Below, one piece after another: positions 22,200 through 26,780 of a stretch of DNA of 26,780 nucleotides (position 1 is its first letter; each line of letters begins with the position of its first letter). The translations under genes were made by a program, and so were the position numbers. This DNA comes from JAFGGT01 sp036733165 (GTDB lineage: Archaea; Methanobacteriota_B; Thermococci; Methanofastidiosales; NM3): contig DAINBB010000024.1 in assembly GCA_036733165.1 (NCBI GenBank), forward strand, positions 1 through 26,780. The letters run 5' to 3'. The notes under the pieces are model-generated. The model did no database searches and had not been told where the DNA came from. It saw nothing but the letters and a program-made list of their open reading frames with translations.

Positions 22200-23429
22200 T
22201 TACATCTTGAATGCATCTGCATCAAAGTCTAGGCCTGTCGTGAGGCTAGCGAGCTCTGCGTATGTGTCAGCGTTCAGCGTGTCTACCTTCGCTGCGAGCA
22301 CTGGACAGATACCTGCAATGTATGCTGCCTCCGTCCTCTCGCTCTCGGGAGCCATTGGGCTGAATACTGCATCGAACTTCTCTGCCTCTGAGGACTCTGC
22401 GAGCTTCTCAAGCTCTGCAATCGCGCCCGCGGCGTCCTTTGCTGTAAGCTTGGATGCTACTGCGACTGGGTTGAGACCGAGCCTGAACACCTTCTCCAAG
22501 ACCTCACCGGCCGCATCTGGATTGACCGCCTTCCCTATGGCCGCAAAGCCGATCGGGTCGGAGACCAGAACACCTGGATTCCAGTTGTCCGTCATGTCCA
22601 TGACACTTGGGTCTTCCCTGTACTTGAGATACACCTTGTAGGCCAATGGGCTGTTGAAGTCCGCATCTACCCTGTGCGTCTGCTTGGCCGCAGCCGCCTT
22701 TAGGTCTGCCGAGATGTCCGCGTAGTCCGCTGCATCGAATCCCTTCGCAGCGCCTACCTTTGCGACAACGTCCTTGAACAGGTCCTCTGCCTTCTCCAGG
22801 AATGCATCAGCATCGTCGAGCTCGAGTTCGCCCATACCCCTCATGGCTATGGCCTTAAGGTTCTTCTCACCGAAGAGTGCGCCGAACCCGAATCTGTCAC
22901 CGTCTCCCCAGTAGTTGTTTATGACCTGGGCTGTGGTAAGCTTGTTCTCTCCTGCCTTCCCGATTATGAGAAGCTGGATCCTGTCCTCTCCCTGTTCATC
23001 CCTGATCGCGTCGGTCGCCTCCCATGTGTCCTTGCCCCAGATAGATGAAGCATCGACAAAGTCGGCGATCTCATCGTGCAGCCAAAGGTATGTTGGCTCA
23101 GCTGCCTTGTTTTTTACAACTACGAATGAATATCCTGTAAACTTAAGTTCTGCCCCAGCGTTCCATGTGATGGATGCGTGCGCAACTTTCCCCGTCAAGG
23201 GGCTCTTTGCTGTCAGTACGCCCAGACATGACCCTGGAATCAAAGTGCTTGTGAATAGGCCACTGCCAAATACAATAGGGTCCTCATCCTTGTACTTGTC
23301 GTACAGGGCAAGGTTCAACTTAGCTCCCCCTACGTACTGTTCTACGAACTCTTCTTCAAGTTCCACTTCCTCTGCTTCTCCGGTGGCCAGGTCAACGACC
23401 AAATAATATTCAGTGTACATGTTATCCAA
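22200..23429 (-). CDS. Shortened aldehyde:ferredoxin oxidoreductase-like protein, lacking the cluster cysteines
   Basis: This 409-residue protein has a clear AOR_N domain (about 5-200). Signs are GGAKLNLALYDKY, the AKSPLTG loop, GAELKFTGY, and the GFGALFGEKNLKAIAMRG end of the pterin-binding domain. The rest is short and helical. It has only two cysteines, C68 and C375. The CxxCxxxC that binds the 4Fe-4S cluster beside the tungstopterin is absent. C375 (GICPVLAAK) followed by TGLDFDADAF resembles the region of the fourth cluster cysteine. Normal AORs have about 600 residues. The TTG at 23429 sits 5 nt after GAGGTGG, better than an ATG 9 nt later. Confidence 0.75.
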   Translation of the reverse strand: MDNMYTEYYLVVDLATGEAEEVELEEEFVEQYVGGAKLNLALYDKYKDEDPIVFGSGLFTSTLIPGSCLGVLTAKSPLTGKVAHASITWNAGAELKFTGYSFVVVKNKAAEPTYLWLHDEIADFVDASSIWGKDTWEATDAIRDEQGEDRIQLLIIGKAGENKLTTAQVINNYWGDGDRFGFGALFGEKNLKAIAMRGMGELELDDADAFLEKAEDLFKDVVAKVGAAKGFDAADYADISADLKAAAAKQTHRVDADFNSPLAYKVYLKYREDPSVMDMTDNWNPGVLVSDPIGFAAIGKAVNPDAAGEVLEKVFRLGLNPVAVASKLTAKDAAGAIAELEKLAESSEAEKFDAVFSPMAPESERTEAAYIAGICPVLAAKVDTLNADTYAELASLTTGLDFDADAFKM

Positions 23430-23765
23430 TTAGTCCACCTCAGTTAAACATCCTGTAGGACAAAATCTTACACATAGTGCGTCCTTGCACTTGTCACATG
23501 GTTCTCTCATGAGGATAGGCTTCGCAGATGCGCCAGCTTCGCTGTCCGAGGTCTCTCCCTCAGCCACGAACTTTGCCCCTTCTGGCCTTCCCTCAATCAT
23601 ACCATCCTCTTCCTTGAGCATGAGACCGAAGTAGTTCCTTACCTCTTCACGGTACATCATGACTGATGCGGACATCGTGGTAAATACTTCATCCCTGTAA
23701 AAGCTACAGGCCAATTCACATGCTCCACAATTGATACACTTCTGTGGTTCAACTTTTATAGACAT
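23430..23765 (-). CDS. Two-cluster ferredoxin (AOR-associated, DmsB-like)
   Basis: This 111-residue protein has two 4Fe-4S sites: C10/13/16/20 (CINCGACELACSFYRDEVF) and a C-terminal CDKCKDALCVRFCP site. An acidic insert of about 50 residues lies between them. The first motif is typical of the ferredoxins paired with AOR-family enzymes such as YdhY. It would carry electrons between the AOR-like protein and the HdrD-like subunit. A GGAGGG site lies 6 nt before the ATG. Its stop overlaps the region of the AOR-like ribosome site. Confidence 0.9.
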   Translation of the reverse strand: MSIKVEPQKCINCGACELACSFYRDEVFTTMSASVMMYREEVRNYFGLMLKEEDGMIEGRPEGAKFVAEGETSDSEAGASAKPILMREPCDKCKDALCVRFCPTGCLTEVD

Positions 23766-23796
23766 GTTATTCCCTCCTTAAATAAAAGAAAAAGGA

Positions 23797-25134
23797 TTAA
23801 AGAGCTTGGTCTAGAAGCTCTATTAAATCCATTGTCTTTAGTTCCGATTTGATTACCTTAGCACCATCGTTGAGGTTCGCGTGGCAGAATGGACATGTGC
23901 TGATGATCATCTCTGCACCGGTGTCCGCTGCTTCCTCGACCCTCAATGAAGCGTTCTCGGCTGCCCAGTCTGGGAAGGCGGTCTTTATACCTCCACCGGA
24001 ACCACAGCAGAACGAATTGTTCCTTGCACGCTTCATGTCCTCGAACTCAATGCCTGGAATGGCCTTTATGAGCTCTCTTGGCGCTTCGAATATACCCTTG
24101 TCAATGCAGTCGAGATATGAACCCTTCCACTGTGTGGAGCCGTCCCAATCTATGATCCATTCCTTCAAGTGCCTTCCAAGGTGACATGGGTCGTGGTATG
24201 TGACCTTCATGTTGACTTCCTTGGTTGGTTCCCACTCGCCGTTCTTGTACTTCTCGTAGAGCAGCTCGGATGTGTGCTTGACCTCTATGCCGTCCATGCA
24301 TTCCTTGAATTCGTCTGAATGTGGGTAATCTTCCACCATAGCCCTGTAACATCCTGCACAGGATGTGACTATTGTGTCCACACCGCGCTCATCATGCAAC
24401 CACTTGAACTGCTCGAGGTTGTGCTGTGCGACGCGCTTGAAAGTTTCACGCTCGCCGATCCTCAATACAGTGGAACCGCAGCAGACCTCTGTCTTTCCGA
24501 GTGCGCCGTAGTCAAGGCCGATCTTGTCGAACACACTTACAGTGCAAAGTGCAAGATTCCTAACAGGTGCATTGTATGCCGGAGTACATCCTGCATAATA
24601 CAAGACAGGTGAACTTTCCTTGTTAATGTCCTTGAGCTTGGTATCCTTCGAGATCTTCTTCATCCACTTTGCCCTGATTGCCCTTGGGCCAGTGTATGGG
24701 TTGTCGTTGTTCTTCATTGAGGTCAATAGTATGTGGTGCTCCTGAAGTGGGCCCTTTCCATCTTGAACTGCCCTGGCTCTCATTGCCTCGATAGTATCGA
24801 TGATGTGGGGTTTGAAGTCGATCATACACTGGTTCTGACATCCACCACACTCTGTACATGTGTATAGGGTGTGCAAGAACTCTGGTGTGTATTCGAACTT
24901 CTCATCTTTTAGGTATGAGCATCCGGTCATCCAACGAGCGAGGGCAGCCTTACCCTTGGACCCGTAGAATCCCTGGAAACCGAACTTGTTACCCTGGGGA
25001 CAAATCACCCTGAAAGTTGGTGGTGGACCATAGGTGTAACCACTCCTGCAAGTACCGCATGCGGTACATTTCCAGAAGAAGTGCTTGAGATTGAGTTCTC
25101 CTTCATCGTCTATGTTTCTAAAATCCCATTCCAT
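23797..25134 (-). CDS. HdrD/GlcF-like CCG iron-sulfur protein
   Basis: This protein of about 445 residues has two N-terminal ferredoxin sites: C23/26/29 with a distant C45, and C93/96/99/103. Two CCG domains follow, each with the C...CC...CxxC pattern (AGC, EVCCGS, TSCAGC; then DPCH, SFCCGSGGG, STCPFC). That is the layout of HdrD and GlcF. The first ferredoxin site is stretched: 15 residues separate C29 from C45. Starts at 25134, 25137 and GTG 25143 are possible; GGTGA is best spaced for 25134. The frame overlaps or abuts the FAD oxidase stop, so the two are coupled. Confidence 0.9.
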   Translation of the reverse strand: MEWDFRNIDDEGELNLKHFFWKCTACGTCRSGYTYGPPPTFRVICPQGNKFGFQGFYGSKGKAALARWMTGCSYLKDEKFEYTPEFLHTLYTCTECGGCQNQCMIDFKPHIIDTIEAMRARAVQDGKGPLQEHHILLTSMKNNDNPYTGPRAIRAKWMKKISKDTKLKDINKESSPVLYYAGCTPAYNAPVRNLALCTVSVFDKIGLDYGALGKTEVCCGSTVLRIGERETFKRVAQHNLEQFKWLHDERGVDTIVTSCAGCYRAMVEDYPHSDEFKECMDGIEVKHTSELLYEKYKNGEWEPTKEVNMKVTYHDPCHLGRHLKEWIIDWDGSTQWKGSYLDCIDKGIFEAPRELIKAIPGIEFEDMKRARNNSFCCGSGGGIKTAFPDWAAENASLRVEEAADTGAEMIISTCPFCHANLNDGAKVIKSELKTMDLIELLDQAL

Positions 25135-25139
25135 CATTC

Positions 25140-26570
25140 TCACCTGACCACTAATTGTCCTGGATTCATGATCCCGTTTGGATCAATCATGTCTTTAATG
25201 TCTGCCATAAGCTTCTGGTAACCCTTGTCGGCACGGGCATTAATCTCCATTCCAAAGTCAACCGGTGGCTTGTATGGGATACCTCCGGCGTCAAGGAGCA
25301 CCCTTAGTGCCTCGATGATGGCCATCTTTGCGTTCTCCGTCTCCTCAGGTGACTGCTTGTTGATAGGCGTCATTGCCCTAAGCATACCGTAGTGGATTCC
25401 CCTGTACATGGTCACACGGGTGGATGGTGAAAGATTTCTCTTCGTGTATATGTCATACCACTTGTCATAGACCTGTGCCCACTTGTTAGCGGGTGTGAAG
25501 GTTCCTGGCCATGAGATTCCACCGCCGGCTTCCTTACAGTAGTTCTTAGTTGAACCTACGATCTGTGATGGAAGCTCTGTCCTGCCCCTCTTTGACTCCT
25601 CTGGTATTTCAGTGGCCTGTACCGTGCTGCCTAGCCCCTGTTGGTGCTTTATGGTCATGTCAAAGGCCTCGACCTTTGCCTCGAGTTCCTTCTCCGTGTA
25701 AGCATAGAGCACAGCGTAGCTGTTCCACTCTGGCGCATCGGCCGGCTTTTCCTTGAATGGGTATGGTATTGGCACCTGGGACAACCACCAGTTAACTGCG
25801 GTCAAGTCGTCGGCAACTTCATACCTGCTGAATTCAAGCATGTACTTGTACATGTCACTGATATTCTGTGTAGAACAGGTAACAATCTCGTAATATGGTG
25901 GTACTGCAGGCGTGTATATACCTAGCTTTGTCACGATACCTGTCGTGCCAAGCCATCCGTGGAACAGACCGTCCATCCTTGGCAGTGGCAAGAAAGAGTG
26001 CCATGAATCCTTCTGGATAGCACAGGAACCGACTCTGCATAGTTCACCGGTCGGCCTGACGACTTCCATACTGGTGGTCATCTGGCTGTTGAGACCATAT
26101 CTTCCGGACATGCCGCTGATACCGTGGCTGATAGCACAGCCGACAACTGTACCAGATGGCGGACCTACTGGCCATCCGAACCTAAGGCCTCTCTTGAAAA
26201 GCTCCTCTGCCAACTGGGCATGAGAAACACCCGGTTCGACTACTGCATAACGTGATTCTTCGTCGATTCTGAGAATCTTGTTCAATCTTCTTGTATCGAC
26301 AAGCAGTGTGTTATCCTTCTTAGGAATACATAAACCACCGATATTCGTGTTTGCACCCACTGGGATTACTGGCGTCTTGGTCTTGTTGCAGAGTTTCATT
26401 ATCTCTACGATTTCTTCGACGTTCGCTGGTTGGGCGACATACTGTGGCAACTTGTTTGGGACGAAACACATATCATATGAGTATGCATACATAATGTGTT
26501 TGTCGGAAGTCGCATGGGCATCGCCTACTATTCCCTTAAGCTCCCCTAAGATATTAGTATTTTCTACCAA
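25140..26570 (-). CDS. FAD-linked oxidase (GlcD/VAO type)
   Basis: This protein of about 476 residues has an N-terminal FAD-binding PCMH fold (about 35-225). It includes the PVIPVGANTNIGGL phosphate loop and the GPPSGTVVGCAISHGISG segment. The C-terminal part is of the oxidase type. Paired with the HdrD/GlcF-like protein it resembles glycolate/lactate-type dehydrogenases (GlcD-GlcF) and the GlcD-HdrD pairs of some methanogens. Substrate unknown. A GGAGGAGG site 5-8 nt before TTG at 26570 fixes that start. An in-frame earlier start at 26615 would place the site inside the gene. Confidence 0.9.
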   Translation of the reverse strand: MVENTNILGELKGIVGDAHATSDKHIMYAYSYDMCFVPNKLPQYVAQPANVEEIVEIMKLCNKTKTPVIPVGANTNIGGLCIPKKDNTLLVDTRRLNKILRIDEESRYAVVEPGVSHAQLAEELFKRGLRFGWPVGPPSGTVVGCAISHGISGMSGRYGLNSQMTTSMEVVRPTGELCRVGSCAIQKDSWHSFLPLPRMDGLFHGWLGTTGIVTKLGIYTPAVPPYYEIVTCSTQNISDMYKYMLEFSRYEVADDLTAVNWWLSQVPIPYPFKEKPADAPEWNSYAVLYAYTEKELEAKVEAFDMTIKHQQGLGSTVQATEIPEESKRGRTELPSQIVGSTKNYCKEAGGGISWPGTFTPANKWAQVYDKWYDIYTKRNLSPSTRVTMYRGIHYGMLRAMTPINKQSPEETENAKMAIIEALRVLLDAGGIPYKPPVDFGMEINARADKGYQKLMADIKDMIDPNGIMNPGQLVVR

Positions 26571-26780
26571 ATTCCTTCCTCCTCCATTAATTGACGGTAG
26601 CTTATAAAAGGACACAAAACTACCGATGACAAAAAATAAAGATATTGATATAAAAAACTTTCGTTATTAAAAAATAATTGTTGAATATCAATCGAAAATT
26701 GAATTATATTCCTAATTTTTCGCTGATTTTTATGCCATATATAAAGAATTTCATACACCATTTTCATATGGTTTTCATAT
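26571..26780 (-). promoter_or_regulatory. Promoter region of the AOR-like operon and right-hand edge
   Basis: This AT-rich, non-coding 210 bases holds the GGAGG ribosome site and two TATA-like stretches on the minus strand (about 26599-26610 and 26648-26658). The second would give a leader of about 57 nt. A short TTTTCATAT direct repeat lies at the far right. No ORF here is supported. Confidence 0.4.

Noticed and set aside
22200..23429. AOR-like gene as a frameshifted pseudogene
   Set aside because: The frame is open with a good ribosome site, ends right before a terminator, and keeps a conserved C-terminal TGxD-like end. No second fragment is seen in other frames.
1..26780. CRISPR array, insertion sequence or prophage
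   Set aside because: I saw no regularly spaced repeats, transposase or integrase motifs, or phage genes.

Overview
The window is archaeal and most likely from an anaerobic member of the Thermoplasmatota, possibly related to Methanomassiliicoccales or a non-methanogenic sister lineage. Ribosomal protein eS1, aIF5A with its hypusine lysine, the Nob1 rRNA nuclease, an archaeal initiator tRNA, pyruvoyl arginine decarboxylase and a TPD nuclease all point to Archaea. So do the TATA boxes about 25-30 nt from leaderless or short-leader starts and the GGAGG/GGTGA ribosome sites. The lineage assignment is an inference from gene content only. There is no CRISPR array, IS element or phage gene, and no gene-free stretch longer than 300 bases.

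Positions 1-13,000 are mostly housekeeping. They hold a partial disulfide flavoprotein, tRNA-Leu, a VIT/CCC1-like membrane protein, an ABC-2 exporter pair, tRNA-Arg directly behind the eS1 gene, tRNA-Glu, a single-domain response regulator, initiator tRNA-Met and a PRC-barrel protein. Next come a DUF39-ferredoxin fusion of the homocysteine-biosynthesis / methanogenesis-marker-16 type and a nob1-nadK-IMPase run. A polyamine/hypusine locus follows (pdaD divergent from aIF5A-speB), then a 46-residue protein with a structured leader and an HD hydrolase-TPD nuclease pair.

Positions 12,300-22,140 form a formate/heterodisulfide-reductase region. fdhD and mobA, which serve molybdenum/tungsten cofactor delivery, lie on the plus strand. 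They converge on a minus-strand operon in the order GATase-like gene, hdrC, hdrB, hdrA, mvhD, fdhB-like, fdhA and a duplicated membrane protein. Hydrogenase subunits are absent between mvhD and fdhB, so formate oxidation is the likely input to flavin-based electron bifurcation on HdrA. The last gene is an unrecognised polytopic protein with a clear internal repeat and is a candidate transporter for this system.

Positions 22,180-26,570 hold a second minus-strand redox operon: FAD-linked oxidase (GlcD/VAO type), HdrD/GlcF-like CCG protein, two-cluster ferredoxin and a shortened aldehyde:ferredoxin oxidoreductase (AOR)-like protein. The AOR-like protein keeps the pterin-binding N-terminal domain but has lost the cysteines that bind the cluster next to the cofactor. 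This four-gene set is the most unusual system in the window. A hairpin plus T-tract terminator separates it from the Hdr-Fdh operon, whose promoter lies in the same AT-rich segment.
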